A stretch of 64,000 bases of DNA, taken from assembly GCA_033032865.1 (NCBI GenBank), contig JAWHQI010000074.1, positions 10,100,501 to 10,164,500 of the forward strand, in the 5' to 3' direction. The stretch comes from Dactylorhiza incarnata. Taxonomy: Eukaryota; Streptophyta; Magnoliopsida; Asparagales; Orchidaceae. Shown here piece by piece: positions 54,784 to 64,000 of the stretch (position 1 is the first letter of the stretch; every line of letters begins with the position of its first letter). The notes beneath the pieces were generated by a model. The model had not been told where the DNA came from, searched no databases, and saw only the letters and a list, made by a program, of their open reading frames with translations. A program made the position numbers and the translations under genes.

Positions 54784-55860
54784 CTCCCCCTTGAAGTGGG
54801 AAGTGGAAACTAGCCCGAGTAAACTCCGCAACCGAGTAAACGGTCCCTTCGTCAGCAGCTTTGTGAAGATGTCTGCAACATTGTCCGCACTCTGAACATG
54901 CTCGACCATAAGAGATCCTCCCAACACCTTTTCACGAATGAAATGGTGCTCAATCTCAATATGCTTGGTCCTCGCGTGACAGACTGGATTATTAACCAGC
55001 TTGAGAGCACTCTCACTATCCCCGCGTAGCATAGTGGGACCTCGAACCTCTTCATGAACGTCCTCGACCAACCTCCTGAGCCAAACGGCTTCCTGAGCTG
55101 CCAATGTCGAAGCCTTGTATTCCGCTTTTGTGGTAAATACAGATACTGAGTCCTGTTTTTTGCTGCACCAAGAAATAGCTGTGGGGCCCGTCATAAAGAC
55201 ATAACCAGACGTTGATCTCTGATCATCCATGTCTCCCCCGTAATCAGCATCCATGTATCCATGCAACTCCAAGCTAGACCCTCTCCTATATAGGAGACCC
55301 AAACCAGAGGTCGACTTCACATACTTCAAAATTCCTTTTGCCGCTAGAAGATGAGGCTTCCGTGGTTCCGCCATGTACCGACTCACCTTGCCAACTGCAT
55401 AAGCAATATCAGGCCTTGTGATCGTCAAGTAGATCAGGCTCCCAACCGGAGCTCGGAACACCAACGGATCAGATAGAACTCTCGCCTCATCCTTCCGAAG
55501 TTTATGATCTGTTCCAGAGGTATAGAGCTGCTCTTCCATTCCTCCATGCCAAATCGTTGAACGATCATCTCCGCATATTCAGCCTGAGAAACGAGCACTC
55601 CGCTCTCCCGCCTCTGCACCTTGAGTCCAAGGAAATGGTGAAGCTCACCCAGATCCTTCATCTCAAACCTGATAGCAAGCTCGGCTCTCAGGCCTTGCTA
55701 CCGCCTCCTTCGAGTTCCAGGTGACAATCATGTCATCCACATACAGCAGAACAATAACCCGAAGCGCCCCCTCCTTCTTGACGAACAAGCTAGAATCAGA
55801 GTCTGAAGCAAAGAACCCGCAGAATAGAAGATACTCCGCGATCTTCCCATACCACGCCTG
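54778..55860 (-). pseudogene. pol: Copia reverse transcriptase and RNase H, 3' part
   Basis: From the right edge: AWYGKIAEYLLFCGFFASDS, then VLLYVDDMIV with the catalytic YVDD (55732-55743). A frame change near 55690 leads to MKDLGELHHFLGLKV, and a second near 55512 leads to the 253-codon frame with RPDIAYAVGKVSRYMAEPRK, ADYGGDMDDQRSTSGY (RNase H Asp), TKAEYKA (Glu) and KHIEIEHHFIRE. The last codons lie in the purine tract, and the stop TGA is formed by the first bases of the LTR. Upstream domains are missing: the sequence changes to Athila-2 leader at 55861. Confidence 0.92.
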
Positions 55861-56028
55861 ATACGCTAAAATTTATCTTTTTAGAAAAGCTCTTTCTATC
55901 TTTAAACTTTAACCTTAGGCGGACATTTTCGAAGAGTCCCGCGAGTAATTCTACTTCGAGGAATTACCCGTTATCCTATCGAAAGATAGAAGTAACGGCC
56001 TTTTCCTCTTTCGAAATATCGAGGATTA
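55861..56028 (-). other. Athila-2 family 5' leader fragment
   Basis: On the minus strand it follows the primer-site-like sequence and reads ATTTCGAAAGAGGAAAA, then TCGAAGTAGAATTACTCG, matching the leader of the coding-free element (47540-47600). It is cut at the junction with the copia RT. Confidence 0.7.
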
Positions 56029-56047
56029 CTCTTTGGCCGCGTCGCCA
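56029..56047 (-). other. Diverged primer binding site of Athila-2
   Basis: The reverse complement TGGCGACGCGGCCAAAGAG keeps TGGCG and GCC of the tRNA-Asp site but differs at several bases. It lies at the right place between LTR and leader. Confidence 0.55.
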
Positions 56048-56741
56048 AAAGCTAAGTAGGGGATTTGAAAGGCTTATGTTTGAAATGAAAGTTGAAAGCT
56101 TTTTGAATATGTCGCTGCAACAATTTTGTGAGTTGTTGCAACACACTTTGTAAATGATAGTTTTAAAACTCCTTTTACCTTGAGCTAGTTGCAACAACCA
56201 AAGGTTTGTTGCAACAATTTTCTAATTGTTCTTAAAAGAGAGTTTTAATTTTTGCTTTTGAGAGAAAGCTTTTGGGTTTATATAATTATCCGGACTAAAA
56301 TCAATAAAGGCAAGTGGACCTTATCGATAGTAGTATAGGATATTTCTTTTGAAATATCAAGGTCGTATTTTTCCAAGGTCGTATCGATTATTTCTACTTC
56401 TTAGGAGCGCGCTATTATTTTATCGAAAAGAGTTTTGAATTGATTTTTATAATTTTATAGAAAAACTAATGACAAAAATTAAGGTTGGCGTGCGTTTAAC
56501 GATAATTGCGATAAAAAGCGAGAAAGCACGAAAACGTTAATTTAGAAAGTAGTTTTGCTTAGATTTTTTTTAGAGTTTTATAAAGCGATAATGATAACTA
56601 CAGCGATTTTAAGTGATTGAGCGGTTAGCAAAATTAGCAAAAAGCAATTATATTAAAAACAAAAGACGCACTAATTGAAAACGCACACACTCTACGAAAT
56701 TAAAATGAAAGCGGTAAATTGCAGAAATTAAAGAAATGCAA

Positions 56742-56905
56742 TCCCTACCCAAATAGGACGAGGGGAAATAAATGCGTGAGCGAGTCCTATCCAAATGGAT
56801 AGGCGGGAAATAAATGCGCGACAAGTCCTATCCAAATGGATAGGCAGGAAAAAAATGCGTGACAAGTCCTATCCAAATGGATAGGCGGGAAATAAATGCG
56901 TGACA
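56742..56905. repeat. 41-bp tandem repeat, about four copies
   Basis: Units start at 56784, 56825 and 56866 after a degenerate first copy. Each contains the palindrome CCTATCCAAATGGATAGG. Confidence 0.85.
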
Positions 56906-56939
56906 GAAATAAAAGCTATTGAATTACAAAAAAGGCGCA

Positions 56940-57480
56940 AAATTTATCCTCCTACACACACACACCCTTACTTGAAATGAAATCTAAGTTAAAAGAAAAC
57001 AAAAATCTATACTAGCACACACACACACACTTACTTTAATCGAAAACTAAGTTAAAGAAAACAAAAATTAACTCATACACTCACACACACAACATAAATG
57101 AAACTAAGTTAAAAGAAAATAAAATATATTCTCCTACACTCACACACCCTTACTAAAAATGAAATCTAAGTTAAAATAAAACAAAATCTATACTAGAACA
57201 CACACACACACTTACTTTAATAAAAACTACAAAAGTACTAAAAAAACTAAAAAGAAAAATTAAAATACAAAAAAGAGAGAAATTAACCTAAACTCATACA
57301 CTCACACACACAAATTTTGAAACCATCTAAAAATTACAAAAAAGCTAAAAACATGAAAATTAGCCTCATACACACACACACCCAAATTAAAATGGACAAC
57401 TAATTATAATAACAAAAATTACAAAAACTAAAAAAAGAGAAAGAAAGAAGAAAAAAGAGAGAACACACACACACTTTAAC
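56940..57480. repeat. CA-rich degenerate tandem repeat
   Basis: About eight diverged units of 55-80 bp, each with (ca)4-8 followed by 'ttact-aaat-aaa-ctaagttaaaa'. Confidence 0.65.
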
Positions 57481-58319
57481 CAAAACAAAGATAAGAGAAT
57501 TACAAAGAAGCAAATCTATTTCATTTCCATCATAAAGAGGTTACAAAACAAGAGAGAGAAAATGCAAAAAGAGAGCTAAAACATGAAAACAGCAAAAATT
57601 GGTCCACAATCTTAAGAAGAGGTCTCAAAATTCTGAACCCCCACACTCAGCTGAATCTGGCTATTTATAGGAAAAATTTTGGAATTACACGCCCACGGAC
57701 ACGGGCGTGTCTGAGGGCGTGACACGGCTTGGGGTGCGAATAGCCAGAACAGCTGGATCCAGGCAGGCATCTGGAAGGCTTGACCGGCGACTTTGGAAGT
57801 ACACGGGCGTGACCATCGTACACGGCCTAGGTCACGGGCATGACCTGGGTCGGCTGGCTGGAGCTTGAACTGGGTGTGACACCTGGCGTGTCCTTTGTTC
57901 TTCTGGAAGGAATTGAGTGTCACGGGCGTGTCTGAAATGTCACGGCCGTGACTTTGACTTTTTGGATGAAATGCTTCAAGTGGCTGGAATCTGGGATGGA
58001 TATCCAACACGGGCGTGACCAAGTACACGGCCTCGGTCACGGGCGTGACCGAGGGCGTGACTTGATGTTTGAGCCGGAAAAAGAACGGAGAGAATAAAAT
58101 GTTAGGGATTAGTGAGCACGCCCTTGGACACGGGCGTGTCCAAGGGCGTGTCTTAACAAAAAGACAGAAAAAGTTTATTAAATTAAAATAAAACTTAGTT
58201 AAAAGTTTAAAATAACAAAAACAAACAATTTATTTATTTAATTACATAGATTATTTATAATTCTAAGCAAAATTACACTAAAAACTATACAGAAAAACAC
58301 GTATAATTACTATTCATCA

Positions 58320-58334
58320 AACACCCCCATACTT
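58320..58334 (-). other. Athila-2 polypurine tract
   Basis: The minus strand reads AAGTATGGGGGTGTT next to the LTR start. Confidence 0.85.
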
Positions 58335-60900
58335 AAGATTTTGCTATTCCAGAGCAAAAGTAAGGCATACCTATAAGACGTTTAATAAAATTTCTAATTT
58401 ACTAAAGTTTTTATTAAATCAAAAGTAAGATCGAAATAAATTTAGGGTATTTAAAGAGGTAAGTCCAAAACTATGAAAGTAATTTAAAAAGAGCGAAAAA
58501 ATTTTAGCGAGACTTCTAAAGTTAGCTAAATAGCGTCGATTTTTGCAGTCTTTGGTACCTTTTAATTAGAATAAAATTATATAAAACTTTAACTTTTTTA
58601 AGAAAGTTTTTAAGAATAAATAAAGCCTACTAATTATGCTCTCCCAAACTTTTTCAAATTAAAATCTAGGTACAATTTTATTGGCTAAGGGGTAGGGGAA
58701 AAAGGTAGCCTTGGCAAAAAGAAGAGTGCTTGGATTTAGGGGTGATGGATTGTATCCTCTCACCCCACCTTTTTGGTGGTTTTGCTTTGATTCCCAGCGT
58801 TGGTTTACGCTGGAGAATTGAAATCTTTTCTAAACTTAACCCAATGCCCGTGTTTACGGAATTTTAATTTTTTATTCCCATTGACACGGGATTTCTTTTA
58901 ACAATATTGGGTGTCTGTGTTTACGGAATCTTTTTATTCCCATTGACACAGGATTTCTTTTAAAACTCCTACTTTTATTATTTTTATGCCAAGCTAAGGG
59001 GTGTTTATAAGGGGGGTTTCAAGAGAAATTCTAGATTAATAAAAAAAGATTTTTGAGAGCAAGTTTAGTAGATTAAAAACATTCCCAAAGTTTCACAAGT
59101 TTAGAGTTAGAATAATTGAATCTAAAGTTGGTTTGCCAATATAATACAAAAAGGAATCTATTTAGGGTAAACCCGAGGTAGTGCTAAAAATTCTGTTCTC
59201 AAATTAAATTAAGATCGCAAGATTTTCTTTACTACTGAAAATTCCTCGATTTAAATTTTTCAAACTATGAAATAAATAAAATTGTTTTAGCAAATCATAA
59301 ATAATGAAAAACGCTTAAAGATAAGACTAACCTAGCCTTGGAAATAACAAAAAGCTAAGTGGGGGTTTTATTTTATTTTTGGATTTTTTGATAAGTTTTT
59401 CAAATATATTTTTTTTGAAATTTTTATGATATGATATTTTTGGGATTTTTGATTTTCTTTATAACAAAATGCATATATAAATACTAAAAAAAAGAAGAAA
59501 ATTAAGAAAAGTAAAAATACATACAAAATATTTTTGATTTTTTCTAAAAAAAAATTTCATCATATATTTTTTTTTTATTTTTTTAATTTTGTTAAAAATA
59601 TGTACATTAATAAAAAAAGGGAAAGAAAAGAAAAGAGAGAAGGAAAAACATTTTTGGTGTTATGACAAAATGAATTTTGTTATAACAAATTTTTAAGTAC
59701 ATTTTTCATCATTTTTTTTTATTTATTATTATAAATAAGGATTTTAATATACAAATAAAAGACATAAACATAAAACAAATATAAAAAAAAAATTGTGTAT
59801 TTACATATTAAATTGTTTTTACAAAAAGAAAAGAAAAAAGAAAAGAGGGACAAAGATGTTGCAACATAATTTTCTTATGTCATAACAAATTTTGTTATGT
59901 TATAACAAATAAGTTTTATGTTGTAACAAATTTTTCATATAAATTTTTTTTGTTTTTTTCTAACATGGGAGGGGCAAAAATAATTACAAAAAGAGGGAAA
60001 ACACGCCCCCATACTTAAAGCCAACATTGTCCTCAATGTGAAGTGAAGTGTGAGGAACGGAAATATTTACAAAAATGTGAAGATTTAATTACAAGATAGA
60101 AAAAAAATATATACAAGAATAGTTACAAATAAAAAGGAACTCCACGAATATATACAAAATTGTTTTTTTTTGTTTGTTTTAGTTTTCCGAAATGTACAAA
60201 ACACGAATAAAATACGTATAAAAGAAGTTAAAAGTATATATGTGATCATAATTTTTTTGGGTATGATAAAAATAAATTTTTATCATCATTTTTATTTTAT
60301 TATTAATGTTATATTATATTTTTATTTTTTTATTTTTTTTTTGGTTTGAATTTTGAAATATGCATGTTTTAAAATATATCAAAATTTTAAGAAAGAAAAA
60401 AATAAAGTAAATAAAGAAAAAGCTTAAAGATAAAAAGCAAGGAAGAAATAAGAGAAATAAAAAGTAAAAGCAATGGGGTTTTCTCGTTTCGAAATATCGA
60501 CAAAAATCCCCTCTCGGGTCTGTCAAGTAATCCTACTTTGAGAAACTTCCTATTATCTTATCTTAAAATTCCCAAAATTATTTTTGTTTTTTGTTTTAAA
60601 GTTTTTGCATTATTTGATTTTGTTTTAAGTTTCTTTTTGGGAAAAAAATGATAATTTAAAATATGCATAGTTATTAATAATATTTTTCATTTTGTTTTAT
60701 TATAATTATTTATTATTATTATTATTATTATTTATTATTATTAATTATATTTTTGTTTAAGTTTTTTAAGTTTTTTTTTTTTGAAATGAAAATTTATTTC
60801 ATTATTTTTTTTTTGTAAATAAGAACAATAAAAGAGCGTAATTGGATAAATATGGGGGTGCCTCCCACGAGCGTTTTGTTTACCGTCTCGTAGCTTGACG
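58335..60900 (-). other. Athila-2 3' untranslated region
   Basis: No gene. It holds the hairpin pair (58847-58952), the conserved GGACAATGTTGGC/AAGTATGGGGGCG block (60005-60036) and a leader-like block (60480-60560, matching 47540-47600). Very AT-rich at 59360-60800. Confidence 0.75.
58847..58952 (-). ncRNA. Duplicated hairpin in the Athila-2 3' UTR
   Basis: Copies at 58847-58890 (arms CCCGTGT/ACACGGG) and 58914-58952 (arms TCTGTGT/ACACAGG), with inner GGAAT/ATTCC pairing. It is homologous to 50453-50551, and one outer pair changed from T-A to C-G between copies. Confidence 0.5.
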
Positions 60901-60921
60901 CGTTGGCGGGGTACGATCTTT

Positions 60922-62421
60922 TTAGAGGTGGGGGAGGGGTATAGAATTTAGCTTCCCTCCTAGTTGATCCCCCGCGTGGTAGAGTTTTAGTCGGTGACCG
61001 TTAACTTTTAAGTCGCCTTTTTCCGGGTGGGTGATAAGGACGGTCCCGTATGGCCAAACCTCTTTCACTTGAAAGGGGCCGGACCAGCGGGATTTTAGTT
61101 TCCCCGGAAAAAGACGAAGACGCGAATTATATAGGAGGACGAGATCGCCCGGCGCAAATGATTTTGGAAATTTAATTTGTCGGTCGTGGTAAAATTTCGA
61201 GCGTTCCTTATAAAATTTATTACTCTCGTAGGCATTCGCACGCCATTCATCGAGTTCGTTTAATTGGAATTTCTGGTTTTCGGCGGTTAAATTATGATCG
61301 AGGTTTAAAAGTTTTAACGCCCAAAAAGCGCGGTGCTCTAATTCTACGGGCAAATGGCACGCCTTGCCGTAGACTAATCGATAAGGCGTACAACCGATTG
61401 CGGTCTTGTACGCCGTACGATATGCCCACAGCGCGTCGTCTAATTTAATCGCCCAATCCTTCCTATTTATTGAAACGGTTTTTTCTAATATGCGCTTAAT
61501 TTCTCGATTTACTACCTCCACTTGGCCGCTCGTTTGGGGGTGATAGGTGGTGGCGAGCTTATGCGTAACGCCATATTTGGTTAATGTTTTTGCAAACTAG
61601 GCGTTGCAAAAGTGCGTACCCCTATCACTAACTATCGCACGGGGCGTACCGAAGCGAGAAAATAATTTTTTAAGAAATTTGACGACGACTCTCGCATCGT
61701 TGGTGGGGAGAGCTTGCGCTTCCGCCCACCTAGATACGTAGTCGACCGCCACTAAAATGTAGCGATTTGTATATGAAGGAGGTAGGGGGCCTATGAAATC
61801 TATGCCCCACAAATCAAAAATCTCGCATTCTAAATAAAAATTTTGGGGCATCTCGTCGCGACGAGAGATGTTACCCGACCGTTGACAGCTATCGCATGCG
61901 CTCACAAAAGTGTGAGCATCTTTAAAGAGAGCGAGCCAATAAAAGCCTGCCTACAGCGCCTTCTGCGCGGTCCGGTTGGCTTGATAATGCCCCCCGGCCG
62001 GCCCCTCGTGGCAGTGCCGCAAAATTTGCGCACCCTCCTCGCTCGAAATGCATCTCCGCACGACTTGGTCCGCGCAGACGCGAAATAAGAAAGGGTCCTC
62101 CCAAAAGTAATTTTTCAAATCAGAAAAGAATTTCTTCTTTTGCTGTTTTGAAAAGTCTTTCGGGAGCACCCGCGCAACTAAATAGTTGGCGTAGTCTGCG
62201 AACCAAGGCGAGGGAGAAGTTTTTAAATTATTTAAAACTAAAAGACGCTCCTCGGGAAATCGATCATCGATTTCCGGTTCAAAGAGCGCTTCCGCGATTG
62301 GGTGTTCTAAACGAGAAAGGTGGTCGGCCGCTAAATTTTCGGCCCCCTTCTTATCCCGGATCTCTAAATTGAATTCTTGTAATAGGAGGATCCATCGAAG
62401 AAGGCGGGGCTTAGCGTCCAT
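60922..62421 (-). pseudogene. pol: Athila-2 pol, 3' part: RNase H end, integrase
   Basis: One frame with two nonsense codons, TAG at 61951-61953 (where Athila-1 has Glu in KALEAGFYW) and TAG at 61597-61599 (Gln in Athila-1). The pieces are 62421-61951 ([20 protein letters not shown] and the H2C2 start [16 protein letters not shown]), 61905-61597 ([38 protein letters not shown]) and 61521-60922 ([20 protein letters not shown] to the GPFQVKEVW module). Integrase DDE residues are present. It is closely related to Athila-1 but clearly a different family (LTRs unlike). Confidence 0.93.
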
Positions 62422-64000
62422 TTTTTTCTAATAAATATTTAAGTGCGGAGTGGTCGGTAAATATTATAATTTTAGAAAGCGTGACGTAGGGCCTAAACTT
62501 ATCTATGGCGAAGACGACGGCAAGGAGTTCCTTTTCCGTTGTCGTGTAATTAGCCTGTGCGGTCGTGAGCATGCGGGACGCGTAGTAGATAGGATGAAAA
62601 TATTTATTTACGCGTTGGCCTAATACGGCCCCTACCGCTATATCGCTCGCGTCGCACATAATCTCAAACGGAAGGGTCCAATCGGGCGCCACCAGAATGG
62701 GAGAATGGATAAGTTTATTTTTTATGGCATTGAATGCCTCTACGCACGCGCTATCAAAAATGAATGGAGATTCTTTCTCCAGGAGGTGGGTTAGCGGTTT
62801 TGTTATTTTGGAAAAATTTTGAATAAACCGCCTGTAGAAACCCGCGTGGCCAAGAAAACTACGAATTGATTTTATATTTGAGGGCGCGGGGAGTTTTTCA
62901 ATTATTTCGACCTTGGCCTTGTCGACCTCCATCCCTCTTGCGGAAATTTTATGGCCGAGAACTAAGCCTTCTCGAACCATGAAATTACACTTTTCCCAGT
63001 TTAAAACCAGGTTCGTGTCTTCGCATCGTTGGAGGACTCGATCTAAATTTTGGAGGCAGTTTTGGAAGGAGCTTCCAAAAACTGAGAAGTCATCCATAAA
63101 GACTTCCATAATATCCTCTACGAGCTCTCCAAATATCACTAGCATACATCGTTGAAATGTAGCTGGCACGTTGCAGAGGCCAAATGGCATCCTTCGGTAC
63201 GCGAAGGTACCGAAGGGGCACGTAAAGGTTGTTTTCTCCTGATCTTCGGGGGAGATTGGAATTTGTAAAAATCCCGATAGACCGTCGAGAAAACAATAAT
63301 AAGGATGACCCGATAGTCGCTCCAAAATTTGATCGATAAACGGTAACGGAAAGTGGTCTTTGTGGGTGGCATCATTTAATTTTCGGTAATCGATGCACAC
63401 CCTCCAACCCGTAACAGTACGGGTTGGAATTAATTCGTTATGTTGATTTGCCACTACCGTTAGACCGCCCTTTTTAGGCACGACATGAATGGGACTAACC
63501 CACGTGCTGTCGGATATAGGGTAGATAATCCCCGCATCCAGGAGTTTTATTACTTCAGCCTTAACGACATCCCGCATATTTGGGTTTAGTCGTCGCTGAG
63601 GCTGGATGGTTTTGCGGGAATTATCTTCTAGGAAGATTTTGTGCGTGCAAAAAGAGGGATTTATCCCCCTAATATCGGAAATCTGCCATGCAATTACATG
63701 GCGATGCGTGGACAAAAGTTTAACTAATTCGGAGGTTTCCGAATCGGTTAAAGAAGACGAAATAATAACCGGGAGTTTTAAGTCCGCGGCGAGAAAAACG
63801 TATTTTAAATGGTCGGGGAGTGGCTTAAGCTCCAAGACCGGGGGTTCTTCGTAAGAAGTTGTTATTTTTAAACTTTTAGAATTAAAAGATTCGAAAGGCG
63901 AATCTGGCGGTAGCTCGTCCAAAGGGGCGAGGTCCGCCAAATCCGGTTCATCTAAACTTAAAGCTAGTAATTCTGCAAGCGAAGAACATTCATCCTCGAA
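62411..64000 (-). pseudogene. pol: Athila-2 pol, RT and RNase H, open to the window edge
   Basis: The frame is open from the right edge to 62411. It has the linker (YEEPPVLELKPLPDHLKYVF), RT from PQRRLNPN to the catalytic FMDD (EVFMDDFSVFGSS, near 63090), the connection domain ([20 protein letters not shown]) and RNase H ([27 protein letters not shown]). One extra A in an A-run near 62422 shifts the frame at the end of RNase H and produces a stop; the correct frame resumes at 62421. Protease and gag lie beyond 64000. Confidence 0.95.

Larger units (their letters stand above)
56053..58319 (-). repeat. Athila-2 LTR
   Basis: About 2.27 kb. The U3 end reads TGATGAATAGTAATTATACG on the minus strand; the other end is diverged (no CA). 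The minus strand has a TATA box (CCTATAAATAGCC, about 57657-57669) preceded by acacgggcgtgt/tcacgggcgtga palindromes (57685-58150). The U5 part (56290-56420) is homologous to Athila-1 U5 (ggcaagtg-acctta, tatcaaggtcgta). Confidence 0.8.

Noticed and set aside
55854..55860. TG at 55859 with acgcc as LTR edge and target duplication of Athila-2
   Set aside because: The sequence right of it matches an Athila leader and a primer site, so the LTR edge is near 56053; the copia codons also continue to about 55860.

Overview
The window is plant nuclear DNA, almost certainly from an angiosperm, made of LTR retrotransposons nested in one another plus one CACTA DNA transposon. The evidence is two Athila-type Ty3/gypsy elements with FMDD reverse transcriptases and a tRNA-Asp primer site, a Tat/Retand-type gypsy element with a second RNase H, several Ty1/copia elements with tRNA-iMet primer sites, and a CACTA element with a 3-bp target duplication. 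I see no intact host gene, rRNA, tRNA or CRISPR array. The species cannot be named from the sequence. The setting looks like heterochromatin.

Layout. 1-3951: the 3' end of one copia-like element, its LTR, and a second copia-like LTR fragment. 3952-34562: an outer LTR-like repeat (starts TGTAACATCCCC, tentatively chromovirus/Tekay-like, ends in a 6 x 155-bp array) that hosts a rearranged copia complex (about 6467-32737). The complex has one plus-strand LTR and two minus-strand LTRs, and its middle LTR is split by Athila-1 (9702-28762, TSD agaac). Athila-1 is in turn split by a CACTA element (11558-20930, TSD tgt) that carries an exon of a mitochondrial-type aspartate aminotransferase and other exon-like fragments. 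This is a four-level stratigraphy with target-site duplications on the two youngest insertions.

34563-54385: a decayed minus-strand Tat/Retand element. Left to right it holds its 3' LTR, two plus-strand (antisense) intron-containing genes each behind its own TATA box (the second resembles the 'putative gypsy type transposon' family PF04195), two tandem arrays (about 58 bp and 91 bp), then integrase, archaeal-type RNase H, RNase H, RT, protease, zinc knuckle and gag. Its protease is split by a coding-free Athila-related element (45244-52802, TSD acggg). 54386-55860: the 3' part of a minus-strand copia element (LTR, RNase H, RT). 55861-64000: a second Athila element (Athila-2, minus strand) that runs off the right edge.

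How the parts relate. All coding capacity seen is gag-pol or accessory ORFs of retroelements, and every one is broken by stops, frameshifts, active-site changes or insertions. Athila-1 is young by its LTR identity (I count about 11 differences over 1.29 kb) yet dead. The coding-free element shares LTR termini, 5' leader, 3' UTR and a paired hairpin with Athila-2, so an Athila of that family is the likely source of its enzymes. The most interesting signals are the covarying duplicated hairpin, the antisense promoters and genes of the Tat element, the palindrome array upstream of the Athila TATA boxes, the inverted LTR complex, and the gene-capturing CACTA.
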